From contig NZ_JBGUAU010000015.1 in NCBI RefSeq assembly GCF_041820985.1, positions 1 through 64,000 on the forward strand: a DNA stretch of 64,000 bases. The letters are read 5' to 3'. The position numbers and the translations under genes are program-made. Within the stretch, counting starts at the first letter, position 1. Every line of letters starts with the position of its first letter. Below, piece after piece: positions 25,114-34,612 of the stretch. Under the pieces are notes generated by a model, which made no database searches, was not told where the DNA came from, and worked only from the letters and a program-made list of their open reading frames with translations. The stretch is from Evansella sp041820985. Lineage in GTDB: Bacteria; Bacillota; Bacilli; Bacillales; Salisediminibacteriaceae.

Positions 25114-25971
25114 ATGGGTTTATTATCAAAACAAAGTGAAAAAACATACTGCCGTACCGAATATGACAAACTTGAACGCGTTATCTTGTGTGAACCACAC
25201 CATATGACCATTCGTTCTGAAATAAATGAAACTCAAAAACACTTTAAAGATCAAGGGTTCCATATAGAAAAAGCATTAGAACAGCATAAAAACTTAGTAG
25301 ATACATTAAAAAAGCATGGTGTAGACGTAGTTCTTCTCCCAGCTAACGAAAAATTCCCCGAACAAGTTTTTACAAGAGACATCGGCTTCACGTTAGGACA
25401 AACCATATTCGTTGCGGAAATGGCGCACGATGTACGTATCGGTGAAGAAAATGTACTTAAAGAATGGCTTGAACAAGAAGAAATATCTTACTATAATCTT
25501 GTCGGTGACATGATCGAAGGCGGAGATGTAATCATAAACGGACACCAAATATTTGTCGGTCTCAGTAACCGAACAAATCAAAACTCCATCGATCACCTAC
25601 AAAAGCTATTGCACGAATATGAAGTAATCACAATTCCATTCACGGAGAAATACTTACACCTAGATTGTGTATTCAATATCATATCGAAAGACGAAGCCCT
25701 CTATTACCCAGGAGCCTTCGATAAAAGAGAAGAGAAAGTACTATCTCAATATTTCGATCTCATTGAAGTAAACAAAGAAGAACAATTCACATTAGGTACA
25801 AACGTACTATCCATTGGAGATAAAAAGATCCTCAGTCTCCCAATTAATAGAGAAGTAAACCAACAATTACGCATACGTGGATATGAAGTTATCGAAGTAG
25901 ACATTACAGAAATCATCAAATCAGGCGGCTCATTCCGATGCTGTACCCTACCTTTCTTGAGAAAAAAATAG
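25114..25971 (+). CDS. Dimethylarginine dimethylaminohydrolase-family hydrolase (YkgA-like)
   Basis: A 285-residue enzyme of the amidinotransferase/DDAH fold (pentein). Guanidino-binding and catalytic landmarks are visible: FTRDIGF (Asp), MIEGGDVI (Glu-Gly-Gly-Asp), HLDCVFN (His) and the nucleophile near the C-terminus in GGSFRCCTLP (Cys276 or Cys277). Related enzymes hydrolyse methylated arginine to citrulline; B. subtilis YkgA is a close type with no proven substrate. AAGGAGGT lies before ATG 25114. It is not in an obvious arginine gene cluster. Confidence 0.85.
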   Translation: MGLLSKQSEKTYCRTEYDKLERVILCEPHHMTIRSEINETQKHFKDQGFHIEKALEQHKNLVDTLKKHGVDVVLLPANEKFPEQVFTRDIGFTLGQTIFVAEMAHDVRIGEENVLKEWLEQEEISYYNLVGDMIEGGDVIINGHQIFVGLSNRTNQNSIDHLQKLLHEYEVITIPFTEKYLHLDCVFNIISKDEALYYPGAFDKREEKVLSQYFDLIEVNKEEQFTLGTNVLSIGDKKILSLPINREVNQQLRIRGYEVIEVDITEIIKSGGSFRCCTLPFLRKK

Positions 25972-26132
25972 TGGCAATATAGCCATTAGTATTGTGTCCT
26001 TGTAACTTATGTAAAGGCAGCTTTGTTCCTCGTTTCATTAAAGGCGCAAAGCTGTCTTTTCTTAGTTTTTTGCAGGAAAAAATACTTCGATAGTAGAAAT
26101 ACTAGTACATATTGAATTTCAGGAGGGGTTTG

Positions 26133-27281
26133 ATGAAAGCTTACGTGAACGGAACTGTTTTAGATGGAAACGGTGAGATATTCGAAAATGGAACGGTGTT
26201 AATCGACGGTGATAAAATTGTCGCTGTTGGTCATAACATTGAGATTCCGTCCGGCACAGAATCCATTGACTGCAAAGGAAAATTTGTTACTCCTGGAATT
26301 ATTGACGTACATACACACTTAGGCGTCCACGAATCTGGTTTTGGCGTAGAAGGGCAGGATTTCAATGAAACATCCGAACCAACCACTCCACACATCCGAG
26401 CGTTGGACGGTATCAACCCAACGGAACGGGGTTTTCAAGATGCACGAGAACATGGAGTAACTACTGTCCAGATTATGCCAGGGAGTGCCAATGTTATTGG
26501 TGGCGAAATGGTCGTATTGAAGACTGTAGGTAATATTGTGGACGACATGCTGCTCCGTTCCCCATCTGGGATGAAGGGCGCTTACGGGGAAAATCCAAAA
26601 CGTGTATATAGCGCAAAAAAAGTATCACCTGTCACTCGTATGGGTGTCGCAGCATTAATGCGCCAAACGTTCATGCAAGCACAAGATTACTTAGCAAAAA
26701 AAGAGTCAGGCGAACTGAAGGAACGGAATCTACGGATGGAGCAACTTTTACCAGTTTTACGAAAAGAAATGCCCCTACGTACTCACGCACACCGTGCAGA
26801 TGACATCTTAACATCCCTACGAATTGCCAGGGAATTTGATATTGAAGTAACGATTGAACACTGTACAGAGGGGCATCAAATAGCAGAATATATCGCAGAA
26901 TCTGGCGTAATGGTTTCTGTAGGGCCCACAATGTCCACTCGCTCAAAGGTAGAGCTTGCTGACAAAGGGTACCACACTTTAATAGAGCTTGAAAAATACA
27001 AAGTACCATTCTCTATCACAACAGATCATCCTGTTATTGGGATTGAATATTTGACAACGTCTGCAGCAAATGCAGTGAAATTTGGACTGAGAGAATCTTC
27101 CGCATTCAAAGCGTTGACTAGTCAAGCCGCCCGACACCTTGGCGTGGAAAAACGAGTAGGAAGTCTCGAAAAAGGCAAGGATGCCGACTTAGTCGTATGG
27201 TCCGAGCACCCATTTCACGCTTATACGAAGGTAGTAGAAACAGTCGTGAATGGGGCTACGGTGCATAAACGAAGTGACTGA
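26133..27281 (+). CDS. Amidohydrolase, imidazolonepropionase-like
   Basis: A 382-residue metal-dependent hydrolase. The metal motif HxH is at His60/His62 (VTPGIIDVHTHLGVHESG). Further ligands are expected in LRTHAHRADDI, TIEHCTEG and TTDHPVIG, and the C-terminal KDADLVVWSEHPF is typical. It belongs to the group often annotated as amidohydrolases near imidazolonepropionase; the natural substrate is unknown. The ATG at 26133 is chosen for its AGGAGGGG site; the in-frame ATG at 26112 has none. A terminator follows. It lies on the same strand as the DDAH-type gene, about 160 nt apart, so co-function in amino acid or guanidino compound breakdown is possible but unproven. Confidence 0.87.
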   Translation: MKAYVNGTVLDGNGEIFENGTVLIDGDKIVAVGHNIEIPSGTESIDCKGKFVTPGIIDVHTHLGVHESGFGVEGQDFNETSEPTTPHIRALDGINPTERGFQDAREHGVTTVQIMPGSANVIGGEMVVLKTVGNIVDDMLLRSPSGMKGAYGENPKRVYSAKKVSPVTRMGVAALMRQTFMQAQDYLAKKESGELKERNLRMEQLLPVLRKEMPLRTHAHRADDILTSLRIAREFDIEVTIEHCTEGHQIAEYIAESGVMVSVGPTMSTRSKVELADKGYHTLIELEKYKVPFSITTDHPVIGIEYLTTSAANAVKFGLRESSAFKALTSQAARHLGVEKRVGSLEKGKDADLVVWSEHPFHAYTKVVETVVNGATVHKRSD

Positions 27282-27297
27282 TGTTTTTGCTGGAAAG

Positions 27298-27324
27298 GAA
27301 GTTTCTTTGGGAAACTTCTTTTTT
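27298..27324 (+). terminator. Terminator after the amidohydrolase gene
   Basis: Perfect 8-bp stem GAAGTTTC (27298-27305) / GAAACTTC (27311-27318), 5-nt loop, followed by a T run. Confidence 0.8.
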
Positions 27325-27379
27325 CAGTTCAGTGGATGGTATACTTTTCATAACTGAACTTTCATAAGGAGATAAAACA

Positions 27380-27889
27380 ATGAACATAACACTTTCTAAA
27401 ATGGAGTTTGATCATGCGGTGGCAATTTCCCATTGGAAATACCCATCGCCATATGAAATTTATAGTATGGATGGATCTGAGGACACAATACATGAGTTAC
27501 TGGGAGAACATTACTACTTAGCTTTGAATGAACAAAATGAGTTAGTAGGATATCTTTGTTTTGGCGACGGGGCAAGAGTACCTGGTGGATATAAGGCTGG
27601 AATCTACGAAGACCACTCAACATTAGATATTGGTCTTGGACTTCACCCGGATCTAACCGGTCAGGGATACGGAACAACGTTGGTTCAAGAGGGAATTCGT
27701 TTTTCGGAAAACTATGCTCCTACCACACTTCAATTAGTAGTTGCTTCTTTCAATGAACGAGCAATTAGTGTATATGAAAAAGCTGGTTTCGTTCCGATGA
27801 AGCAATTTTATAGTCCGGTTGATGGGAAAAATGTTGAGTTTTTGCAGATGAAGTTAGATATAAAGAACGCAGGTTTGAATAAAGAATGA
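27380..27889 (+). CDS. GNAT-family N-acetyltransferase
   Basis: A 169-residue acetyltransferase of the Gcn5-related fold. The acetyl-CoA site is LTGQGYGTTLVQEGI (motif A), and the C-terminal part has NERAISVYEKAGFVPMKQFY (motif B), as usual in this family. The acceptor substrate is unknown. AAGGAG lies 10 nt upstream of ATG 27380, and a terminator follows at once, so the gene stands alone. Confidence 0.87.
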   Translation: MNITLSKMEFDHAVAISHWKYPSPYEIYSMDGSEDTIHELLGEHYYLALNEQNELVGYLCFGDGARVPGGYKAGIYEDHSTLDIGLGLHPDLTGQGYGTTLVQEGIRFSENYAPTTLQLVVASFNERAISVYEKAGFVPMKQFYSPVDGKNVEFLQMKLDIKNAGLNKE

Positions 27890-27936
27890 AAAATCGTATG
27901 TTATAGTTTTTTTAAATTACAACACACGATTTTTAT
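27889..27936 (+). terminator. Terminator of the acetyltransferase gene
   Basis: AAAAATCGTATGTT (27889-27902) pairs with AACACACGATTTTT (27921-27934) with one mismatch. Confidence 0.7.
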
Positions 27937-28112
27937 TAGCTAAGAAGCATATAATCTATGACTAGATGCCCAATCTCTTAAGTAACATCCTAAAATTTTG
28001 TATATGTCCCATTGCATACATATGGATTTGTTGCTCCTCTAATTGTGCCGAATAGATCCAATTATCAATATTGCAATTAAAAAGAATGGCACAATATAAA
28101 TCATTGTTAAAT

Positions 28113-28466
28113 CTACGATTGATAGTAAATCATTATTATTAAAAAAACAATAAAACTTAAAGCCATAATAACTAATAAAGTGATACCTAAAATATATTTG
28201 TTAAAATCAGGATGAATCTTAAAAAACAGCTGAACAGCACTTAAAACTAAAAAAATTAGAGCTAAAAAGAGAGAAATTAACCATATTAAAGTAAGAGTAT
28301 TAAAACCATATGATACACCAGTAAACAAAATATAGAACCAACTAAAAAAATAAGAAATAACTATAACAAAATTAACAATGGATATTCTTTTCCGGCCTAA
28401 TTGATAAAGTACAAATGGACTAATAGCTATTAAGATCATTACTAATCCTACTACAAAATCTCTCAT
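28113..28466 (-). CDS. Small polytopic membrane protein
   Basis: The 117-residue product has four hydrophobic segments (about 3-22, 27-47, 55-80 and 90-114) and no soluble domain. GGAGGAA is placed before ATG 28466; the in-frame ATG at 28508 lacks a site. Just past the stop, the next frame continues with hydrophobic codons to about 28044, so the reading frame could have been shortened by a frameshift. No family is recognised. Confidence 0.6.
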   Translation of the reverse strand: MRDFVVGLVMILIAISPFVLYQLGRKRISIVNFVIVISYFFSWFYILFTGVSYGFNTLTLIWLISLFLALIFLVLSAVQLFFKIHPDFNKYILGITLLVIMALSFIVFLIIMIYYQS

Positions 28467-28618
28467 ATAAAATTCCTCCACCATGTAAAGTATGTATAAT
28501 TTTACCACATAAAAAAGAACAATAATATTTCAAAATTCGTCTTTAAAGCAAGGCAATACCAAGATTATCTTCGTGATAAGTAAGTTGTATCTATTATCCA
28601 ACTTGGAGGTACCGAAGT

Positions 28619-29128
28619 TTATGTAAATGAATTATCTCCTAAATTAATATTTGAACCATAATAATATGCTTGCCATACAAGTTTTGTACAATATTGTTTA
28701 TCTTTTGGCCTTGTTAATGTAGTTGTAAGAGTATAAGAAGCACTACTTCTGTAATTGTTATACAAACTAGTAGCATTTTGCGCTGCTTTATAACCATTAT
28801 TCTCTACTTTTGCTTGATAGATAGTGTATTTAAAATTTGATGAATAAGCAGAAATTGATTCCCTTTTCATGCCACCATTTTTCATCATGTGTATTACTTG
28901 ACCGTTGGCATCTACAATTCCAACATGACCAACTAAGTAAGTATCAAGGCCTTTAGACGAATACAATACATCCCCAGCTTTCATCTTAATATTAGTCCCT
29001 GGATATACTGGATTTCCAGGGATTGCTTGAGTTTGAAAATCACTAGCATAACCTAATTGTGAAAATCCTAAAATAAAACAAAACGTTACCAAAAATGCTG
29101 TTAACAACCTCGATACTTTCTTTTTCAT
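28619..29128 (-). CDS. Secreted NlpC/P60-superfamily (YiiX/YycO-like) cysteine hydrolase
   Basis: A 169-residue protein with a signal peptide (residues 1-28, cleavage near YAS). The mature part has the permuted papain-like layout of YiiX/YycO proteins: catalytic His in LVGHVGIVDANG and catalytic Cys in DKQYCTKLVWQAYYYG, with MKAGDVLYS leading in. Such enzymes cleave amide bonds, possibly in peptidoglycan. AGAGGAA lies before ATG 29128. The stop at 28619-28621 may be premature: 17 further in-frame codons (TSVPPSWIIDTTYLSRR) precede another stop at 28565-28567 and resemble the usual C-terminal end. The gene is AT-rich and lies at the edge of the accessory region. Confidence 0.72.
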   Translation of the reverse strand: MKKKVSRLLTAFLVTFCFILGFSQLGYASDFQTQAIPGNPVYPGTNIKMKAGDVLYSSKGLDTYLVGHVGIVDANGQVIHMMKNGGMKRESISAYSSNFKYTIYQAKVENNGYKAAQNATSLYNNYRSSASYTLTTTLTRPKDKQYCTKLVWQAYYYGSNINLGDNSFT

Positions 29129-29563
29129 AATACCATTCCTCTTTTTTTAGATATTTTATTACAACTAAATAATACTATGAAAAAATCCATAATCTACTAA
29201 AATATATAATTTTTCACTAATTATACTTTTTATTGAAATGAATACTTTTACTACCTTTTTAGTTTTTCATATATGCCGTTTTTGCCCTATATAAAAAATA
29301 ACAAAAATCGTATCAGTATAGATACGATTTAAATATCTTATTAGATTTTTTAAAAATATAGACATCAGATTTATGTAATAACACTAGGTGTTAAATACCT
29401 CACCCATACCCATTACAGTGTATCCAAATCTTTAAAAAATGGACATGGGAATTTAACAGTTTATTTTTGAACCAAATGTAAGTAACTCTATATATCACCA
29501 GATGTTACTCTCCCAAGTTTCTTCACCTCTTTTAAAACGATTGGTTGGATTCGCTTTCCATGT
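29129..29563. other. AT-rich spacer before the conjugative remnant
   Basis: 435 bp without a convincing gene. Inverted repeat AAATCGTATC (29305-29314) / GATACGATTT (29321-29330) is followed on the minus strand by a T-rich run and could be a terminator for a lost minus-strand gene. TAACAC-TAG-GTGTTA at about 29379-29393 is a small perfect dyad. In-frame codons precede the 29564 start back to a stop at 29483. Confidence 0.4.
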
Positions 29564-30547
29564 ATGTTCAAAAAATATCCAGGGGCTACACAGTTAGTAG
29601 GTGATGGAGACCAAGTAACAGCTAGTAATAATTTTAGTAAAGGGGTTGCTTATGTAGTTGGATCCGTCACTGGTGTAAATGGATATCAAAAAGTTGCTGA
29701 TTTAACTAGTGATAATAAACGCTTGAATCCTTTTGTGGGAAATGCCAATGTAAATCCATTTAACAGTGGGGCTAACTTACAAGCAAAAGAAATAAATGAA
29801 ATTGCTCAAATGGCTCAAACACAGGTTACGGATGATGGTAGAGAAGTGATTGCAAATGGAGCCATTCAACAAGTCGTTACTGCGGATACTTCATACGTTC
29901 AAGTTCGAGATAAAACAGGTGAGATGCAAATTGTCAGTAAATATGGTTCGGGAGATAGTTCTCTTAAAAAAGGAGAAGTCCTTTATCAAGATTTAACTGT
30001 TAGCAACGGTTCTTTAAGTAGTAGACAAACAAATGGTCAAGATATTGGTTTTTATAAGCAAGATGCTAGTGGCGGTAAGGTACTAGTTAATAGACAAATT
30101 AACATTGATGCTAATGAACTTGTAGCTCAGAAACCAGTAATACCATCAATATCAAAAGACTATATTCCTTATAACCAACAGGTAGAGCAAGGAACTTTCT
30201 ACGCTAATGATTTAAAGGCACATTCTGATAATAACAATATTGAAATGATTGTTGAAAGAGATCGAAGCTATGTAGTTGGTACGACAGGAAAAGGAAAAGA
30301 GTATCGCTTTTCCAGCTATTCTAAAGGTGATCCTTCTCTTAATCCAGGAGAAGTGAGAAGAACAAGATGTTCTGTATCCAGTGCTAACAGAATTGTAGTT
30401 GAAGAAAGCAAACTTCATACATCCCAAGGGAATGTTGAGAGTGTAGAAGAAATTATTGATCCCAATAACCTTATTCCAAGAAGGCCAAACAGGAGAATTG
30501 AACGAAGAAGACAAAATGAAGAGAACAGAGCAAGAATAGGGGTGTAA
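29564..30547 (+). CDS. Putative 5'-truncated conjugation-module protein
   Basis: A 327-residue hydrophilic protein with a basic, Arg-rich C-terminus (RRPNRRIERRRQNEENRAR). Residues about 100-150 and 225-270 share a pattern (Q-V-R-D-K-T-G with SKYGSGDSSLKKGEV, and ERDRSYVVGTTGKGKEYRFS with YSKGDPSLNPGEV), an internal duplication. No ribosome site is seen before ATG 29564, and open codons run upstream to 29486, so it looks like the C-terminal part of a longer protein, perhaps the tail of a VirB6-like channel protein. This reading rests mainly on the next gene, a cell-wall hydrolase of the conjugation type starting 6 nt downstream. Confidence 0.5.
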   Translation: MFKKYPGATQLVGDGDQVTASNNFSKGVAYVVGSVTGVNGYQKVADLTSDNKRLNPFVGNANVNPFNSGANLQAKEINEIAQMAQTQVTDDGREVIANGAIQQVVTADTSYVQVRDKTGEMQIVSKYGSGDSSLKKGEVLYQDLTVSNGSLSSRQTNGQDIGFYKQDASGGKVLVNRQINIDANELVAQKPVIPSISKDYIPYNQQVEQGTFYANDLKAHSDNNNIEMIVERDRSYVVGTTGKGKEYRFSSYSKGDPSLNPGEVRRTRCSVSSANRIVVEESKLHTSQGNVESVEEIIDPNNLIPRRPNRRIERRRQNEENRARIGV

Positions 30548-30552
30548 TAACG

Positions 30553-32661
30553 ATGAGTATGTTATTACATCCTCAAAAAGAAAAAAAAGAGAAATCTATA
30601 CCAAGCAAACTTGCAGAAAGAAAAGCAAAGCAAGCAAGAAATAAAGTATTTAAAAAATTAGCGAAAAAAGCAATGGTTGCAACCCAAAAAGCTGCTGTTA
30701 AAGCTATTGGAATGCTAATTAAGTTCTTAATAACTAAACTAATTGCTATAGGGGGTATATTGGGAGCGAAGGTACTATTAATATTTGTTTGTGTCGTTCT
30801 TGTTGGTGTTGCAATAACCACTGTATTTTCTCTTGGTAAAGGTTTAGAAGAGCCAGATGACATAGAATTCTATAACCATGTTGTGGCAGAAGCTGACAAA
30901 ACAGTAAATATGTCTCTAGCAGAAGAAGTACCTTATCGAGTTCCAGAGATATTATTAACATCTGTTTCTCTAGTAAAACTACTTCAGTCCGAGAAGGATT
31001 ATGATTACACTATTATCAGTGAAACGGCTTCCGCTTTAGCTCCTCATTTTGAGCGAGAAACTTTTAATGCTTATACTGAGAAACAGGTAATAGTAGAGGA
31101 TGAAGAGCTTGGAATAGATGAAGGAGAAATCATAAGAACCGATAACTATGTAGATATGTTAACATTTGTGGATGCATGGAATGAATGGATGGATATAACC
31201 TATGAAGAAAAATTAACACAGTGGAACTATCAAGTAGAGCACACAACTAGAACAATGGTACAAGAAGTAGCATATAGTTGGTATGAAGAGGAAGTAATTA
31301 GTTATAGTTCTGAACCAGTTAACTACCTATTACCCAATCCCATAGATTCCAATGGCGTTCCTGTTTATGATCGTGTTTTAAAGCATGGTACGAAAGAGAT
31401 TGAGGTAGAATATAAGGTCAAAATAACTACCAAGACAAGGGAAAAAAGAATCATTGAGACCAATAGAAACCATGAAGAAGACTACAGTCGTTTAGACAAT
31501 ATACTTAACTCTTTTGGATATGGATCAGAAGATAAAATGTTTATAGATGGACAATACCAATTCGCAAATGAAGAATCAGGAAACAAATATCCTGTTATGA
31601 ATTATCTTCATTGGATGGAAATGAGGGGAATTGGAGATTGGAGACCAGGTAATGGTTTTATAGGAACTATAATTCCGGGAGAAGGGGTACCAATTGAATA
31701 TATGCCTTATTATCAGGAAGCAGGAGAAACATATGGAGTTAATTGGTACACACTAGCCGCAATCCACTATCATGAAACATCATTTAGTACTCATCCAACA
31801 ATGATATCTAATGTAGGAGCAGTCGGTCACTATCAATTTATGCCGAGAACATGGTTAGGTTGGAGTTTCAGCGGTGACCCCTATAATACAGTTACAAGAT
31901 TAGGGAATATCATTGGTCCTATAGACATTACAAATGTAAGTTTAATCTCTCAATATCGAGGATATGGCAGAGATGGAAACGGTAATGGAAAAGCTGATCC
32001 TTGGGATTTGGAAGATGCTGTTCATACAGCAGCGCACTATTTAGCAAGTAATGGTTATTCAAGGGATAGGTACAATGCTATTAGAGCGTACAATCACTCT
32101 GATGTGTACGTAAGAAATATTTTGGATACCGCAGAAAAATATAAACTTAACGCAACCTATATACCTGATAATCCACATGCTCCTTATGTTACTTTAGGAC
32201 AAGTAATGTATCCTACAACAGGAAGAATAACTTCGGGCTTTGGAGAAAGGTGGGGTAGGATGCATAGAGGAGTCGATATTGGGTTAGGGGGAAGAAGTGG
32301 AGATATACCGATAGTCGCTTTTGCAGAGGGAAAAGTAATTGAATCTAAATATATGAACGACTTTGGGAATATGGTTGTAATTGAACATACACTAGACGGA
32401 GAACTGTATCATAGCTTATATGCTCATCTTCAAAACAGAGCTGTAAAGATAGGGGATTATGTGACAATGGGATCCTTTTTAGGATACATGGGTAATACTG
32501 GTTCTGTTCAACCAACACCAAGCCCTAGTAATCCTAGAGCAGGAACACATCTTCACTTCGAAATACACCGTGGTGGATGTTGGGATTTAAGGACAAACGT
32601 AGTAGATCCATTGCTATTCTTACCTCCTTTATACAGAAAAGACGGAGATGTATTCTGGTAA
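30553..32661 (+). CDS. Membrane-anchored SLT/M23 peptidoglycan hydrolase of a conjugation module
   Basis: A 702-residue protein with a basic cytoplasmic N-terminus (1-60), one or two membrane helices (about 52-97), a long linker, a lytic transglycosylase-like domain (about 385-540: GVNWYTLAAIHYHETSF, VGHYQFMPRTWLGW) and an M23 peptidase domain (about 550-690). The M23 zinc ligands are His in MHRGVDIG and the HxH motif in GTHLHFEIH, and GRITSGFGERWG marks its start. Such two-domain hydrolases cut both glycan and peptide in the cell wall to let a type IV secretion channel through (CwlT, PrgK and Tn916 Orf14 type). Its ribosome site AGGGG lies in the end of the previous gene. ATPase, relaxase and integrase genes are not present. 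Confidence 0.85.
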   Translation: MSMLLHPQKEKKEKSIPSKLAERKAKQARNKVFKKLAKKAMVATQKAAVKAIGMLIKFLITKLIAIGGILGAKVLLIFVCVVLVGVAITTVFSLGKGLEEPDDIEFYNHVVAEADKTVNMSLAEEVPYRVPEILLTSVSLVKLLQSEKDYDYTIISETASALAPHFERETFNAYTEKQVIVEDEELGIDEGEIIRTDNYVDMLTFVDAWNEWMDITYEEKLTQWNYQVEHTTRTMVQEVAYSWYEEEVISYSSEPVNYLLPNPIDSNGVPVYDRVLKHGTKEIEVEYKVKITTKTREKRIIETNRNHEEDYSRLDNILNSFGYGSEDKMFIDGQYQFANEESGNKYPVMNYLHWMEMRGIGDWRPGNGFIGTIIPGEGVPIEYMPYYQEAGETYGVNWYTLAAIHYHETSFSTHPTMISNVGAVGHYQFMPRTWLGWSFSGDPYNTVTRLGNIIGPIDITNVSLISQYRGYGRDGNGNGKADPWDLEDAVHTAAHYLASNGYSRDRYNAIRAYNHSDVYVRNILDTAEKYKLNATYIPDNPHAPYVTLGQVMYPTTGRITSGFGERWGRMHRGVDIGLGGRSGDIPIVAFAEGKVIESKYMNDFGNMVVIEHTLDGELYHSLYAHLQNRAVKIGDYVTMGSFLGYMGNTGSVQPTPSPSNPRAGTHLHFEIHRGGCWDLRTNVVDPLLFLPPLYRKDGDVFW

Positions 32662-32734
32662 ATAATTTGATTGGAAGGAACGGGATATATTATATTACCC
32701 GCTCCTTCATTTTTAATGGAGGTGAGGAAGGAAA

Positions 32735-33190
32735 ATGAGACGACCAATTTTTTATTCTGTTACAATTGTTACATTCATTATGGTATATTTCATATATAGT
32801 TATCACTTTCCAAGAGAAGGTATAGCATTAGATTTAGAAGAATCAAGCATTCATATTGAACAACAATTGGAGTCATATCGAAAGCAAGAAGAGAGAAGCT
32901 TAAAATGGATATTTAATTCAGGGGTAGAAACAGGGTTCCTAGAGTTACCTACAGAAGAATGGCTAGAATATCAAAGGGATGCAAGCAATTTAGTACGAAT
33001 GCTATTTACTGCTATTATAAATAATGACGCCAATTTATTCCCTAGTATGTTCATGCCAGGAACAATAAGTGAAGATTTGTTTAAAATGGAAACACCAGAT
33101 AAAACCAAGGTCATTTATGATATGATGGAACGTATATCTAGGGGCACTTTCTACTTGACTAGGCTTGTACCTCCTAAAAAAGAAGTCTAA
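32735..33190 (+). CDS. Putative truncated membrane-anchored conjugation protein
   Basis: A 151-residue protein with one N-terminal membrane helix (about 5-23) and a soluble domain rich in charged residues (RDASNLVRMLFTAIINNDAN). Its position after the SLT/M23 hydrolase and the single-helix design recall TcpC/Orf13-type proteins of conjugative elements, but it is only half their length. GGAGG lies upstream of ATG 32735. Its last 156 bases overlap the end of a convergent gene, which suggests that a deletion joined two fragments and that the C-terminus is not original. Confidence 0.55.
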   Translation: MRRPIFYSVTIVTFIMVYFIYSYHFPREGIALDLEESSIHIEQQLESYRKQEERSLKWIFNSGVETGFLELPTEEWLEYQRDASNLVRMLFTAIINNDANLFPSMFMPGTISEDLFKMETPDKTKVIYDMMERISRGTFYLTRLVPPKKEV

Positions 33191-33796
33191 TGGCCTAAGA
33201 TTGCTGTTATGAACTCTCGCAAAATTAATATGATTAACAGCTACTGTAACCATAGTAAAGAGCAAAATATCCTCAGCAGTAATACTACCTTCTGGAATTT
33301 GATTTAAATAATCAATATTATCCTCAACAAATCGTTCTAAAGCATGTGTTTCAAATGTATTTACTCCACTTACTTTTTTCCAGAAAGATTGGTTTCTTTT
33401 AAAATCTTCCAGTGCTTCCTCAAAAGAATTAAAGTTCTCGGTGATATTCACCTTAAGACTTCTTCCTTCCACTCCACCATCAGTATCCTCATACCGATTT
33501 ATACCAACTTCTTCTTGGCGAATAAGAATCTTCCTGCTTATAAAGTCCTTTTTGTACTTATAAAGGTACAAACTTAAAATATCGTATTCCCTTGAAATTC
33601 TATCCATAAAACTTCTTATATGGATAAAGTTCTTTTTGAACCACGTAAAGAAACCTGCAGCTAAAAATATCGATACCAGTACAAATAAAACCACTCTAAC
33701 TGAAAATGAAAAAAATAAGGTTATTTCATAATCAAGAATGGGTTTTACTAGATTAATAGCCGCATCTAAAATATCCCCAAATAATCTCTCAAACAT
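33035..33796 (-). CDS. Two-helix membrane protein, C-terminus overlapping a convergent gene
   Basis: The 253-residue product has one or two N-terminal membrane helices (about 28-52, VRVVLFVLVSIFLAAGFFTW) and a soluble part (ENFNSFEEALEDFKRNQSFW, ITAEDILLFTMVTVAVNHIN). The ribosome site GAGGAG lies before ATG 33796. The last 50 residues read antisense through the 3' end of the convergent gene and look unrelated to the rest (CWF-rich), so the original stop was probably lost. No family is recognised. It may belong to the same decayed element. Confidence 0.55.
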   Translation of the reverse strand: MFERLFGDILDAAINLVKPILDYEITLFFSFSVRVVLFVLVSIFLAAGFFTWFKKNFIHIRSFMDRISREYDILSLYLYKYKKDFISRKILIRQEEVGINRYEDTDGGVEGRSLKVNITENFNSFEEALEDFKRNQSFWKKVSGVNTFETHALERFVEDNIDYLNQIPEGSITAEDILLFTMVTVAVNHINFARVHNSNLRPLDFFFRRYKPSQVESAPRYTFHHIINDLGFIWCFHFKQIFTYCSWHEHTRE

Positions 33797-34612
33797 AATA
33801 CTATCTCCTCTCTAATAATTAATTTCGTTTAACTACTTGATTGTTTTTATTAAAACCAAACTTTTTTTGAACACACAAAAAAAGACCTCCGGAGTGTCTC
33901 GTATTTACACACTAAATAAGTGTATAAGCAAGTACAATCCGAAAGATCGCGTATAAGTTAAATATAGATCCCGACAAGCAATGAGCTGTCAATAAAAAAA
34001 TAGTATAAAGTAATCATAAGTCTATTCTACTAAAATTTAGAGACTAGGTAAATAAAAAAATAGTCAAGTCATTGGGGTACCCACTTAAATTTTGGAATTA
34101 CATCTATGATTTTATTATCTATTTGCTATATTTTAATCTACTAAATCATATCCTTGAATTTCTACAGTAAAAAAAATTTACTCATTAAATCCGAATGATA
34201 GTTTTTCAAAATCTTCATTGATTACTATATAAGGCAATAGAAAAGGATGGATTAATTATTTTAAGAACAGGACTTGTCAAGATGGTTTGTTAATGGATTA
34301 AATCAGACTTATTGGTAGTATTTGGAACTAAAGTTAAGATGGAATAAAATAACCTCTTTTTAGTAGCACTCACGGACTTATATAGTCTATAAAACAAATA
34401 TACTAAATTTGTGTTTATTTTTGCTAGTTGATAGATTTAAATGTACATGTACCAATAATTAACAGAAGGTGATGTTAAGAAATCCAATATATAAAAATAT
34501 ATAAATATTATTACACAAAAAATGCTACTTAATTCATTTGGTTGCTGCGATTGAAACGAATGTAATTACTAGACCCTTAGAATAAATATATTTTGAATAA
34601 GGAGTGTATATA
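33797..34612. other. Long AT-rich non-coding stretch with a possible gene scrap
   Basis: 816 bp with no intact gene. On the minus strand at about 34134-34248 a peptide of 20 codons (LLPYIVINEDFEKLSFGFNE), a TAA and 16 more codons (IFFTVEIQGYDLVD) read in one frame, looking like a decayed gene. AATAAAAAAATAGT occurs twice (about 33989 and 34051). Confidence 0.35.
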
